Positions 30,540 to 43,155 of a stretch of 64,000 nt of DNA are shown here, piece by piece; within the stretch, counting starts at the first letter, position 1, and each line of letters starts with the position of its first letter. A program made the position numbers and the translations under genes. Under the pieces are notes generated by a model. That model searched no databases, was not told the origin of the DNA, and saw only the letters and a program-made list of their open reading frames with translations. The DNA is from Harmothoe impar (taxonomy: Eukaryota > Annelida > Polychaeta > Phyllodocida > Polynoidae). Location: the NCBI GenBank assembly GCA_947462335.1, contig OX381707.1:85061606-85125605 (forward strand), in the 5' to 3' direction.

Positions 30540-30545
30540 GAAGAG
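30540..30545. repeat. Right target-site duplication GAAGAG
   Basis: Identical to 21,045-21,050. U3 unit sequence (AACAAATAAAGCAGC) resumes directly after it, as at the empty site 31,748-31,768. Confidence 0.95.
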
Positions 30546-31301
30546 AACAAATAAAGCAGCATTTTGGCATTAGAAATACATTGTGGAATGGTTCCCAGAA
30601 GCCTGAGGCTTGGTGGTGGTGGAAGGTTGTTTTCACAGAATGGTAGTGTGATTTCCGCAGCATTTCCTGAGACGAATACCCCCAGGGTATAGCTCTGCCT
30701 TTGTGAAGTGTGTAGAGGGAAACCACAGTAGACTATATTACACTGACACTTGGTTGAAAGTGACCAGACCGTTACCTACAATTTTAAATGCCTCTTTGCA
30801 ATTAGGCTTAAATATTCTGAAACATGCTGCATACAATAATGCTAAAAACATATAGGTTTAGTTACTTCTAAAAAAGCTTATAAATATAGAGGGTGAGAGA
30901 TTTAAACTTTGGTTGAGCCAATCACAGCCTGTTGTGAAAAAGTTGTGAAAGCAGGCTACCAGCTGATGTAGAGTGGATGCTTGAAAAGACAGTTTGATAT
31001 CAAGATGACATGAAAGTTCTTGCTATCCGGTATTAAGATAGAATGCATGGCATGTCCAATTTCTCGTGTTATCATCAACCTATTGTAGTAGTACTTAGCT
31101 AAGAGACAAGCTGATACCTTTGTGTGGAAGGAACGCGTCGCATGATGCGAACAAAGGGGAGAGTGAATCATGGATGAAGACAGATCCATCAATCATATTT
31201 TCTTGACATCTGTGTCCTCTTGGTAGTATTTAAGCTGAATACAGGTATTCCTTCAAGGCTTACACCAACTCATTAGTGAAGGCTCCTGAACTATAGGCTG
31301 T

Positions 31302-31380
31302 GTCTCATGACCTTGGGCCAATGTTTTTGTCTCTGACCGGATGCCAGCTCTGGCTGGGTGCCAGCTCTGACCGGCCTGAA
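31302..31380. mobile_element. Fragment of the GGCTGTGTCTCA element family
   Basis: GGCTGTGTCTCATGACCTTGGGCC followed by TTTTTGTCTCTGACCGG matches the left end of the 1,994-2,511 element. The right half is missing and is followed at about 31,400 by the start of the local duplication. Confidence 0.65.
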
Positions 31381-31399
31381 TAAAAACGGATTGTTTAGG

Positions 31400-32480
31400 G
31401 CTCTCTACTCTCTCTCCCCCTGGTGGCTGATTATGGGACTCGAACCTGCATTTACAGTAACTCAATTGTATGTTTACAGCAAAAATTACTGTATTATCTT
31501 TTACAGCTAAAGTACTGTATAGTTACAGCACATATTGCTGTTCACGAACAACAACAAGTGTAGCTTTCTAAAAGCCATTGTACAATGTTATTCCACTCAA
31601 AGTATTATAAGCATATTGACCCTGAAATATAACTCAGGTATGATGTCTTTATGATGGAAGTTGTGTTTATTGAAAAAAATATGTGATTGATAATGCGTTG
31701 ATGTTTTTTGAATTAAAATGGACTGCATACTTAAATATTATGGGATTGAAGAGAACAAATAAAGCAGCATTTTGGCTTTAGAAATACATTGTGGAATGGT
31801 TCCCAGAAGCCTGAGGCTTGGTGGTGGTGGGAGGTTGTTTTCACAGAATGGTAGTGTGATTTCCGCAGCATTTCCTGAGACGAATAGCTCTGCCTTCGTA
31901 AAGTGTGTAGAGGGAAACCACAGTAGACTTTAATACACTGACACTTGGTTGAAAGTGACCAGAGCGTTACCTACAATTTCAAATGCCTCTTTGCAATCAG
32001 GCTTAAATATTCTGAAACATGCTGCATACAATAATGCTCAAAACATTTAGGTTTAGTTACTTCTAAAAAAAGCTTATAAATATAGAGGGTGCGTGATTTA
32101 ATCTTTGGTTGAGCCAATCACAGCCTGTTGTGCAGAAGGTGTGAAAGGAGGCTACCAGCTGATGTAGAGTGGATGTTAGAAAAGACAGTTTAATATCAAG
32201 ATGACATGAAAGTTCTTGCTATCCAGTATATAGATAGAATGCATGGCATGTCCAATTTCTCGTGATATCATCAACTCATTGTAGTAGTACTTAGCTGAGA
32301 GACAAGCTGATACCTTTGTGTGGAAGGAACGCGTCGCATGATGTGAACAAAGGGGAGAGGGAATCATGGATGAAGACAGATCCAGCAAACATATTTTCTC
32401 AACAGCTGTGTCCTCTTGATACTATTTAAGCTGGATACAAGTATTCCTTCACGACTTACACCAGTTCATTAGTGAACGCT
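31400..32480. repeat. Local 1.2-kb duplication, copy 2, with empty target site
   Basis: It aligns with 20,690-21,050 joined to 30,540-31,300. The join TGGGATTGAAGAGAACAAAT at 31,741-31,760 has one GAAGAG and no insert. It begins with a SINE-like B box on the minus strand (GGTTCGAGTCCCAT, about 31,436). Confidence 0.9.
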
Positions 32481-34438
32481 CCTGAGCTATATCTTACCCC
32501 GATTACTCAGTGCTTAATTAGCATAATGCTTCAGGCACGATTAAGTAAAAGTACTGAAACAAAGAGAACCATTTCCACAAAAAAATGCCTGCAACATGAA
32601 ACCAAAAGAGTACCCTTTACTCTAGTCCCATGGGCCCCATGCATGTCAAGTCCTCAAGTGACGCTTAGTCAGCAACACCCAATAACAGGACAGTAGGCAG
32701 CCTGTAGCACACAGTGCTATAGAGGACCCACTGCATCCTCAGCCCTTCTACCATCTGTTACAGCTTATCTGGCCTTATGGGAGGTCTTTTTATTTCATGG
32801 TGAATACGGACTGTCAAGGTTAAAGCAATCGGAGGGCCGTTCTCCAGAGGTGCGTGAAAAAACCCTGGATCATATTTCATGCTGTGCCCGTATTTCATGT
32901 TCCAAAGGGGCTTGGGCTGTCGGTTGCTATGGGGTCGCCATGGGGTCGTAGTGCTGCCGAAAGTCACGTGAAACAGCACAGAAGTAAGCAAACATGGACT
33001 GGATATTTATTTTATATGGGGAAAACATAAAATAAATACAGAGCGGCACTTAAAAGTGCCCTCATCTATGGTTAACTCTTGGGGCCTGTCCCATACTGCA
33101 CTAGGCCTGCGGCCAGCGTGCAGTACAGGACAGGCCCCACTCGTACAATAACCACAGACTCAGTCACTTTAGCGTGCAGCTCTGTCTATTTATTCATCTA
33201 ATGACACTCCCATTGACTAAACCAAGGAAGGTCGCATTTAACACCCCAAGTGAAATGATCCTCGCCTGTATTTCACGGCCTGTCAAGGCACCAAAGTGGT
33301 TGATTTAACCACAATAACTTAGCTTTCTCAGAGTAATCATGTAGAATTTCGATGAATATTGTCAACTATGACATGAAATAAACACAAAGGAGGACTCGCC
33401 AATGGTAAGGAACTCTACTCGTGCACCTTTGTCTATATCCTCAGTGGGTGAATACAACATATATGGTGTATATGTAGAAGCCCTAATGTGCTAGGCTTGA
33501 CACTAATTGAAGACAATGACATATTATTAGTACTTTTATGTACTCTTCTTAGATGAAGAAGCCGGACAAGGTTGAATGAGGTGTTTTTAAGGCAGTTTAA
33601 TCTTACATTTTACACCTTTCTTATAGATTTAGGATTTTATCGCACTTATTGAGGGAGGAAGTGAAATTATAGTTTCGTTCATTTCATTTTCTCAAGCAAA
33701 TGTAAAAAAATCAGCTTTGTAATCAATGTCAGTAGTAGGAAAAACATGGCAAGAAATAATGGATGCTTATAAATATTTGTTTATGAATTTATATGGTAAT
33801 AACTGTTAGGAGTTCCTTATGGAGAATATAGAAATATGTTGGCTTCTTTGTTCTTGCAAAGTAGTTTTTCACGGAATTGCAACTCAACAGTGGCACAATC
33901 CTTTAATCATTTATATGACTATTATCAAAGGCGGGGAAGAATATCTGCTGTAAGGAAAGAGATTATTGTTTTTGTGATAATATAAAGACAAAAGGGTACA
34001 CCGAATTAAAAGTAAACATGTATGTGTCTGTGCCTTGGGTTTATGATTGGGTATAGAATTACTATGTTTAGTTACGCATGTATACAGATTTTAATTATGT
34101 TTAACCTTTTTCAGATTTAGTTATTAACAGTAGAGATATGGTGACTGTGATGTTACATGGTAGCCTGCTGTTGATAACTTAATCCAAAAAAAACGTAATT
34201 GGACATTACAAATGCTAATTTGGTGCGGCAAAACGGTAATTGGAAAACAGTAATTGGAAACTGCAGGAAAATGCACTATACTACTGGGAAATCTATGATG
34301 ATGCCATGGATAGAAAAGAGGTGATGTGGCAGTTATTTTCATATTGTGCAAAGCCATCTTTAATACCTTTTGGGATATTTTAGAGCCGCAGGTTTCACAA
34401 TTCACTGGAAACAAAATGTAGTTGTACTTGTACTTATT

Positions 34439-34520
34439 GCATTCAGGTATATTAGATCTCAACTTTATAAGATATATAAATATATATCTTATAAAGTTGA
34501 AATCTAATATACCTGAATGC
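34439..34520. mobile_element. Perfect-arm hairpin MITE
   Basis: Arms of 39 bp starting GCATTCAGGTATATTAGAT, with one mismatch around a short AAAT-rich centre. The U4 counterpart (about 50,855-50,905) keeps only the right arm, so one copy has lost half. Confidence 0.75.
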
Positions 34521-35059
34521 AGTCCAGTTGAGTAGACTAAACAGAACGAAACAATAATTTTGGACATCAAGTTGAGGTGCCATATTTGATACAAAAACTC
34601 TCTCGATACTTTTCATGATTCACCCATTGACACCATGAAAAGATATTTGGCAGACACTCCGTTACTTCCAAAGTTAGTTGACGAAGGCCATTGTATATCA
34701 AAACACTCTGTGGTTCTTAAATTACTAAGAACTAAATAAGAAAGGTCATTAAATCCAATCTTTCCACCTTTTGCCAGTTCACTAATGATAAGGAAAGAGC
34801 CCTTAATCTAGTTCATGAATTTAGATGCAGGATAAAACAATGGTAGTGTAGGAAAGGCAACAGGACACAATGTTTGGAATAAAAACGAAACTTCAGAAAA
34901 CATCGATTCAGACAACATGAGACTTCTGGCAATGTGCTTTAAAGTATGTTTTGTGTGTGGGGCATGTCCAATGTCATCCTTTCCCGTCTATAATATTGAC
35001 TATACTGCCTTCCATGCTGGGCCGAATTCCAGCTCACGTCACAAAACTTCTGTACTATG

Positions 35060-35540
35060 TTTTTTTTTAAAGATTTTTATTAAGGTTACATCCAGTACAG
35101 TATGTTAAAACATACAACCAGAATCTAGGCTCGGTTATAACGGATTTGCAGCCTAGTCCTTCTTTTATTATTTTCCCTATCTTACTGTTCTAATCACTTG
35201 GGTGTAATGGCAATCAATACTAATACCTTATATATTGCATACAATTTATACAAACGATATATTGTTATATACGACAAGACTGTCAGAGGTGTGGGGTTGG
35301 AAGGGCGGGGTAGGGGGGGGTCGGGAAAGGGGAGGTGACGATGGAGGGGGAGGAGGGGGGAGGGGTTGGGGTGGGGGGGGGGTTGTTTGTGTTGCTATAC
35401 CTTGGGAATAGTGCTAATATTATTACACGCACATGTCCTTGTTGTACAGCTGTTGGCATGTTAATGTCGTTATGCATTATGCAATCCTTAAGGCTTATAC
35501 ATTGAAATTGTACACCTGGGTTTATAATATAGGTAATAAG
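35060..35540 (-). mobile_element. Retroposed insert with poly(A) tail, minus orientation
   Basis: Absent from the U4 counterpart at 51,436. Read on the minus strand it ends CTTAATAAAAATCTTT then A(9), that is, an AATAAA signal just before an A tail. The other end lies near 35,540 after a very GC-skewed tract (35,285-35,395). No reading frame is recognised; it is a 3'-end fragment of an mRNA or LINE-type element. A target duplication was not identified. Confidence 0.6.
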
Positions 35541-35883
35541 TAGCCTTACTATGATACCAGGCTACCTATTTCCTAAACATGCACAGTGTAATAGAGGAAA
35601 TATATGACAACTGCAAGAAGACAAGGTGAAGGGGTGGCAATTAGAAACAGCACGACAATGTTGAATGGCATAGAAGAGGTATCAAAAGGAAGGGATATTG
35701 ACTGGAAAGAATATTGCATAGAATCAGACAAAGAGTCAGACAAAGGCAAAAAAAGAAGAAACATACATATTGCCAGTGAAAGGAGGAGAGGATATTGTAA
35801 AAGACTGAGAGACAGAGACATACAGAGCTTAACAGAAATGACAAATACAGAGTTGGACGGAGAGGCAGAGACAGTGACCTGTA

Positions 35884-35991
35884 CCCAGTGGGCACAGAAC
35901 ATTGAATCAATATTGATAGATAGTTGTCAATGTTCATTCAACATTGATTCAACATTTATTCAACTTTGAACGGCATTTTGTGCCCACTGGG
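35884..35991. mobile_element. MITE, 108 bp, TA target duplication
   Basis: Ends CCCAGTGGGCACA and its inverse, flanked by TA on both sides (35,882-35,883; 35,992-35,993). The U4 counterpart at 51,768-51,780 lacks it (CTGTAGAGGC). This is Tc1/mariner-type or another TA-targeting behaviour. It contains repeats of ATTCAACATTGATTCAAC. Confidence 0.8.
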
Positions 35992-38735
35992 TAGAGGCTA
36001 GAATGGAGGTGGGGGGAGGACCGTACACACGGATACTACCGGGAGACGTTCACAAAAGGGGAGCAGGGAAACACCAGGTGCTTTTTTTAAACCCAACATG
36101 GTTCATTCTCTTCCAAGGAGTTTTGCTCCATGCAATTCTTACAAGGTGTGTCGACACAAAGAAGTTAAAAGAAGAGAAAATTGCAAAGTAAAGCAAAGAG
36201 GTTTTCAACTATTTTTTCAAATGTCAGACTGGTACATTGTTAGAAAAATACTCAAGATTAACTGTGTCTGTTTATCTCTCCGTCTCGTAATGCTCTAATA
36301 AATCCTTATCAGACTGCCCCTGTCTTCAGGTACTCCCTAAAAGGGCACAGTAGTTTCTCTATATCTTTGTATCTAGCACTCTGTCTTCCTTCGCTAATTT
36401 TTTTATCCCACTCTATCTCAGTCTCATTTTTTATACCTGCAATCTTTTTGGAAGCTACCTTTCCTTATGATGGCAATTATTTTCTTAGCGTACTTACAAC
36501 TGGTATTACCGCTACATGTAGCTCAATTAATCAGTGAAAGGCCTCATGCCCCCTCTTAACCCCAGTTCCCTGTGTTTCATCTTTCAGTCTCTCCAGGCAT
36601 TTGTCCTCACAGGATACATGACTGCAGAATGGAATGAGAAGACAGTAATCCCATCTTAGCCGTATGTAATTCAAGGACCAAAAGAACAAAGAACATACTA
36701 TCTCTCTCACATAGGCACGATCCCCTTGACCCAGTCTATAGTTTTTCACTGACTCTAGGCAATCAAATGCCACGTTTAATTGACCCTCCTATGACACTGA
36801 TTATGCTACAGTTCTTTATACCTAAGACTACCATTAACCCTATATGACAATATGTAATTCCCGCTAATGTGGCCACCCCTGGGGCTATGAAAAAGTGGTC
36901 CCATCGGTGGGGTGGCTGCATTGCAGGGATTCACTTTCTATACATTGTAGTATCTTTGGGACTATGAAAAGCATCTGCATTAGAGGGATTGGCTGCACTG
37001 GAGGGGTGGGCGTTAAGAGGGAGTTGACTGTAGTAGGTATGATTCTACCCGACACTAGCAATCCACAGATTTGTATTTATAAACTCACATTTAGAGGCTA
37101 GCAATGTACAGACAAGTAACTATCAGTCAGGCAGAGGATGCAACTATTTCTGGAAGGAACTCAGGAGTATGCCTCAGCTCTATATACAACTGATGACGGC
37201 TACTAATAGGGATAAAGCCCTTGCTGAAGCAACATAAAACAATCTTAGATTTATTTTGTTGGTTGGCTATATTTGTAATGTACTAGGTCTTTATATTAGT
37301 AGGATACATGATAAAATGCAATTATTAATAAAATAAAACAGAAACATGCATGTTATTAATGGCGATCCTGAAAATATAGTGTGTGTGTATAGTAGTTTCC
37401 AATCGTGATATCAGTATTTAGGCAAGTCAGCCATAGTGGGTCTTGGAGGGTTGGGTTGGTGGAGTTAGGCCTTTGGGGCTGCTTTTGGGTAAGTGGTGTT
37501 AACAAATCACATTACCTGCCTGTGTTGGCTGTACAGGCGGGGTCTGGTCCTGTGTAATGTTGTTTCGGACACCCGCTGTTCTCTTGAGTTAAACTAAGTA
37601 TACATCCTTAAGCCTGAGTCTTGTTTAAGTGCTTCATCTTCAAATTCACCCATGTTACACATATTTGAGTCGGTGGAAATAGACATGTGGCGCTTTCTTG
37701 TAGTTGCATTGCAGCTCTGTTTAAATCAAGCAATTTATCAAGATAAATGATTCTCTCAAAACCTTTCTACCACCCAACATGTTCTGATGATAAGAGCAAA
37801 AAGAGAGTACTTACATAGCATGGGTGGGTGAGTAATCACTACCATAAGGTCTATCCTACAGTGCATGGCAAAAATGGAAGAACACACCAACTGATTTTGT
37901 GGGCTATGGGGAAATGTCAGCTGAGGTACAGCATTATTCAAAGTTCTTTCGGAAGTTTACCACAGAAAATGGAGTATTGAACATCAATGTGTCGGTCATA
38001 ACCAATTTGAACACAATTGGGAGGGAGGGCGGAAAAACTGTGAACCAAACTCTTACTTCTTAAACCTCCCGGAACTGCATTACAGCTGTACTATTTACAT
38101 TATCTCCCTTCATTATCAGATAGCAGTACCTAGATCTATATAGGACCTCAGACACAGTTCCCCCTTATCAATTGAGTCATGGTCATTACTTTGGACCCTA
38201 TCTTCATCAAATCCACCATACCAATAAACATAGACCCTGATATAGAAACTAGGTCACACTCACTCACATCTTCAGCCATCTTGATTCAGATGTACAATAT
38301 AAGTTATAGCTTGCTATCCATTAAATGGCCGTCTTATTTGGTCTATGATAACCTAGTGATGGGTTGATACAAGGAAATGAGATAATGCTAAAAGTCCTAT
38401 TAGTTCAGATCAGTAAACATCACAGCATGAATGTTTGCAAATAAGCAAATATAAATCTAGTGCTATTTCCTGGGTACAAAGCATTCAGCAAAATAGACAT
38501 ACAGTAGGTGTCAGGAGCTTGTAACTTGAAGATAACATTCCATGAACTAGGTGAGCATCTAATTTAATAACATGAACATGAGATGTTTTACGCTATGCAG
38601 ACCAGCGGTAGCAACTTCTTGAACAAGAATTGATAATAAATGAGAGACTAGTCCACAGAAGTAACTACAACCTCAGTAGTCTGCCACCTGTTCCAGCTTA
38701 TCTAGCATGTGGGAGGTCCTTCCACTCTTTAAGTA

Positions 38736-38905
38736 CACAGCCAAAAATAATTTTTCTCATATCAAGAAAATAAGATAGATAGTACTTGATTCGGCAGTAC
38801 GTTTACTAAAAATAAGATAAATTAACTTGCCTGTTGGACAAATGACTAGTCAGGCGAATTTATTTATCTTATTTTCTTGAAATGAGAAAAGTGTTTTTGG
38901 CTGTG
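38736..38905. mobile_element. MITE, 170 bp, TA-flanked (U3 copy)
   Basis: Inverted ends CACAGCCAAAAATAATTTTTCTCAT with TCAAGAAAATAAGATA inside, flanked by TA. Also present at the same site in U4 (53,757-53,925), so it predates that duplication. Confidence 0.85.
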
Positions 38906-38914
38906 TAGGCGGAT

Positions 38915-39090
38915 GCAACAGATGGTCTGTGAGTAGACTTCTGACTGTACTGATGTTAGCACTAATGGTGGCAAATGGGGCCTGCCTATCTACCAGCCTG
39001 CACTATTACAGGGTTATGTGCTCCTGGCACTGACAAACCTCTTGGCGGAGGCTAGAGTAGGTCTGTTTACACTCCTTTTGACAGCTATAG
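38915..39090 (+). other. Module C candidate exon, U3
   Basis: Directly after the MITE an open frame reads STNGGKWGLPIYQPALLQ, GYVLLALTNLLAEARVG and FTLLLTAI. The U4 copy keeps the frame with a splice donor after it; here the following bases are GTATCAAC, a weaker donor. An alternative frame in both copies reads like a signal peptide (LLTVLMLALMVANGACLS). Both cannot be main frames, and I cannot choose. Confidence 0.25.
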
Positions 39091-39986
39091 GTATCAACAT
39101 CTACAGCACCATACATTAGCTTTTACCATGGTTGAAAGTATTACTCATATTAGGAAACAGAATGCATTTCTTCTAATGTACTCAGGAGTAGGATAAACTG
39201 TTATGATCTTGTACCGAAAGATGTTCTCCAACCCTAGTTTTGGGGCATCTTCAATGTAATCATCGAAATATGGATGAGGGTTAAGGGTTGGATGCAGGCT
39301 GAGTCTGCTTTTGATTACTCAAATATATCATTTGAATATATTCACCTAATTATCTATTTGATGCATTGCAAATTATTGGAATATGTATACATAGAATCTT
39401 TTAGTTTGAGGCTTTTGAGAGGGTTGGTCAATGTAAGGTGTCGACTAAGTACTAGTGTTGAAAAATCACATTACCCCACTCTGGACACAGCCTGATCCTG
39501 CTTAATGTTGTTCGGGTTGGTTTTGCTGTAGTGCAAAGTGTACACCCTTTGGACTGTTATACAAACTGAGTGTTCTCTAAGTGTTGTGTTTCCTGTTTAC
39601 GGATGCCGTTTCTGTTAATTAGGTGCCAAGTGAGATGTAAACGTATTTGTGAGGTGGGAAGGAAGGAGGGGATCTTTCCTCTTTACGTTGGTTCTTTTCA
39701 ATGTCAGGTTGCTAGAACTTAATGCGCCAATAGAGGAGTAGCCTCTGCTCGTTCCCTTTTCTCAAATCACCTCTAAAATGGATCCTTTACCAGCAGTAAT
39801 AGATAGATTGTTAATATAAAGAACCTGGTCAGGAGACTAAGTAGCTATGCATACTAAACACCAGGGTTCTGCCTCCTCCTACCAACAATAAGCATTTGTC
39901 TCCCCTTGTACATTAAGTTAGATGGTATGATCACTTTGTGACCAAACAGGATTGAGACATTCCTGTACGGTTGACATGATGCATAT

Positions 39987-40186
39987 GGCTGTGTCTCATG
40001 AGATCTGCTCAAGTTGATAGTCATGGTCTTTGACCGATTGACGTTTTTGACCCGGTGATGTCTTTGACTGGCAAGATTAAAACGGATGAAATGGGGGCAA
40101 TCAACACAGAAATGGCACGAAAGATGTCACTTGGCCAAAGACTTCACTTGGTCAAAGACTATCAAATTGTATTGATATCATGAGAA
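39987..40186. mobile_element. Foldback-type element related to 1,994-2,511
   Basis: TGGCTGTGTCTCATGAGATC begins it and TCATGAGA ends it. Subterminal words GTCTTTGACC/GGTCAAAGAC are repeated and inverted. The same layout is at about 55,071-55,350 (longer core) and in part at 57,080-57,155. It is followed at 40,185-40,212 by a perfect 13-bp hairpin AAAGCAGGCAGTT/AACTGCCTGCTTT that also follows the other two copies in altered form. Confidence 0.6.
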
Positions 40187-41037
40187 AGCAGGCAGTTCTA
40201 ACTGCCTGCTTTGCTGTTGGAGTTGAATCCATGCATGGTGCCTGTCACCTGCTTTCATTAAGCAACTGAGAGATAAACCAATATGTTCAGGTGGCCAGAC
40301 ATTGTCTTCTTAGACATGGGTATAATGAAGACAAAGAAGAGAAGAAATCAAGGATGAACAGAGAGGGAGACAGACCACTGATTTATTTTCTTAAAGTCAT
40401 TTTTGTTTCAAGCAGAAAAAAAGTATTCTTTAAGGACTTAAACCACCATAGCCCCTATCTATAGGGCTGAGCACCTGTCCTGACTCCACTTCAACTGTCG
40501 CTGGAGGGATCTTGAAATTGATCCCTTAGTAAAAGCACCTGAGCTACATATTAACCCAGTTCTCCATTCTGCTGACTGTTACTTAAGCATAGTCTGATGA
40601 AAATACTAAGGCAAAAGGGAACCCTTTCATCAGTGTCTGCGAGTTGAAATGAGAAAAGCATAATCCCACAACAGTCTTGTCCCCGGGGCTTTGCACCCAA
40701 CACGTTGCTAGGGTTTCTATCAGATTCACTCAATTAGGGTCCAGCGAGTTTCCTGCAGCAAAAAGTACTTATAACATAGTCTTACCTGTTTGTGAGTGGC
40801 ATGTCTCTAAAAGTTACAAATATCATCATGATGCCCCAATGCAGCAATGTTGAGCAAATTGCTTGTACTGCGTTGATGCATTATGCCGACCCTTTGGGAG
40901 GGCCTCAACCCATTAGGTAGGCATGCTGCTTTTAAAACGATCCACCTTCAGCAAGGCAACACGTCTTCCTTCTCTTTCCTGTTGTTTCATTCATTCCTGA
41001 GATTTGTAATCAACAAGTCTATTTTGTGTCTTTGCAG

Positions 41038-41080
41038 GTAGGTTAACATGGCTGGACTAATTCTGCAGTTCTACAATTTG
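41038..41080 (+). other. Candidate 43-nt micro-exon
   Basis: TTTTGTGTCTTTGCAG precedes GTAGGTTAACATGGCTGG, and the block ends CTACAATTTG before GTGAGTCAG. A good acceptor and a good donor flank 43 nt holding one ATG (MAGLILQFYNL). Copies with the same borders are at 58,280-58,319 (ATG changed) and, weakened, 56,469-56,511. CAG/GTAGGT at its left edge could itself be a donor, so the exon call is uncertain. Confidence 0.3.
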
Positions 41081-42629
41081 GTGAGTCAGAACATAATGTC
41101 TATAAATAAGGTGCACTTCTTGCTGGAATATGTACAGTGAAATGATGATTGCTTAATGGAAACCCTGGAGAAACTACAGTAGTTTTCTACACTCCATTTA
41201 TTTATAAAGATGAGTGAGTGGTGAGCAAAGTACATGAAACTGTGCCTCTCTACTCTACAAATGGGGTGTAGTATTGGACGGAGTAGAAGCTAACGTCGGG
41301 TTTATCAAAGACAACTTGAAGAATCAGGGCAGCATTTCAACAAATATCAAAAAGCAACAAGCACCCAAACTTTTATGCATATATTCAGGACCTGAGTACT
41401 TAGGCACTGCTTCTCGATTGCAATAAACATCCTCCCTGTGGTTCCTAATATAACTATGAGAAATACTTTCGTTCTCTTGTATTTCTACTGGAAACATATT
41501 GATTCCCTTGTCAGTAACCTAGTTCCATGCCTGCAAGGTCTGAGTACCCAGTGTGATGATGGAGATTATTGTATTTGTGATTATGTTAAGAGGCATGTAG
41601 AAAAGGAAGCTGAGCCAAGAACACAGCAACCTGTTCTCCATGATAAAAACACCTGCAGAAGATTCATGAAATTCGACTCATATATAGGCCAGATGAATGA
41701 TTTATAATAATGAATATGCATTATTGTATGACTTTGTTTTAAATTTGATTTATAGACGTTTTTGTATTATCATGCATATAAAAATAGTCATATTAATGTT
41801 GAGCATTGGGGACCAGGGCCTGGTGTAGGTTAACCCTGTTTGAATACACATACACATATAAGTATATATTTGTCATCTTTATTTATCTCTGCATAAAGAT
41901 GCAAACTATGAAAATATGTGTAGAGAAGCTTTAGGTTAATGTCTCGGTATTCAATATAATTAGCCAAAGTAGGACCTCCAAGGGCTGCTCGTGGTGTTAA
42001 CAAACCTAGTAAGTGGGATCTGGTGCTGCTTAATGTTGTTTGGGACACTAACTGTTGGTCTCTGAGTAAGGACTAAGTGTGCATCTGTGAGGCTGGTATA
42101 CATGCAGTCTTATCTAAGTGGTCTGTTCAGAACTCTACCAGCAATTTGCCTGTTAATTGGGTGCCAATAGAGATTTATAAACACTTGCTGGGGCTGGAGG
42201 CTCCGAGTAAGAGTTCATGAAGATAAATAGGTATGGGCGTTTTTTTATGAATGTGTAGGCAATTCTGTTAGGTCCAGCATTTACCGTCTAAATTGCTATG
42301 GTGTTTGAAGCCAACTCTGATTGCCACAGACCTTCTGGGTAAAGCAACATGTAATGTAACGCTGCTGCCTTTTTGCATGCAAAACAAGTGATCTACCAAC
42401 TGTCTAAAAAGTTTTCAGTGGAGCAATATAACTTCATTTGGTCTGTACCATTTAGACTTTTTCATTATAAGCTGTCGGGATTTCCATCTAGCTCAGAGTT
42501 GGTTGTGTAGTGCTCGGTGAAATTTAACTTAGTCCACAATACTGGACACTACCTTAACTGCTGGTCTATAATGGTTTAACATAACAAAAGTCACCCCTGC
42601 CATAGGGGCAGGGGGAGGATATATGACAT

Positions 42630-42785
42630 TGGGAAAGGCTGTATTTGTCCACACCTACTTCATTTATGTCAGCCCCAAGGGGACACTTCCTTACTACAGC
42701 CTCCCTCCTCCCACCTGACCACCTCTGTCTATATAGCCATTCTATGGAAGGCAGATCAGGTGTATTGGGGACTGCTTACATGCAG
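42630..42785 (+). pseudogene. Module A copy in U4
   Basis: TATGACATTGGGAAAGGCTGTATTTGTCC aligns with the RLYDxxTGxICS part of the U3 frame, but indels have shifted the register. The best open frame here (TSFMSAPRGHFL) differs from those of U3 and U5. Probably not translated. Confidence 0.4.
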
Positions 42786-43155
42786 TATCCTCTACTTTCA
42801 GTGTATATTTTAGTGCAGGGCTTATAATGTGGATTATAAAGTTGTCAAAGTCCCATTTGCAGGGTCCCCATCAGACTAGACTTTACTTGCCTGTTGAACC
42901 AAAGTCGTTCAAGATGAAGGCATAGGATACATGAGATAGGATAAGATAGTAACCTAATTACGCTGCTATACGTCAATGTGCTTTTAATATCAATGCTAGG
43001 AGTCTTGGGGGTAAAGGTCACAAGTAACCCAAACCTTCATTATTCCAATTAAAACCAAACTTAGGGCAAAAAAAAGAATAACTGTACAGCTCATTGTTTT
43101 CATTCATGGTAAGGGACTAGATGGAATAAAATGCATATCTGTCACAAAATGAAAT

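Larger units (their letters stand above)
18840..42560. repeat. Tandem paralogous unit U3, interrupted by the 9.5-kb element
   Basis: It begins with the unit-start block at about 18,840 and runs to just before module A of U4. Unit sequence from 20,240 to 21,050 continues at 30,540. Without the element and a local 1.2-kb duplication it is about 13 kb. From 30,545 to 42,560 it is closely related to 48,280-59,740 of U4. A recurring module with TCTGGTCCTGxxTAATGTTGTTTxGGAC occurs at about 37,430-37,620, 39,410-39,600 and 41,960-42,130 here, and also at 7,310-7,460, 17,700-17,880, 54,310-54,640 and 59,210-59,400. Confidence 0.75.

Noticed and set aside
34124..34594. 156-codon minus-strand frame
   Set aside because: It runs through a MITE hairpin (34,439-34,520); the U4 copy, lacking half the hairpin, gives only an 86-codon fragment.
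35604..35969. 121-codon basic frame, also open in U4 at 51,526-51,783
   Set aside because: The 5' parts match, but the region is purine-rich, the starts differ, and the end of the U3 frame lies inside an inserted MITE. Low stop density explains the openness.
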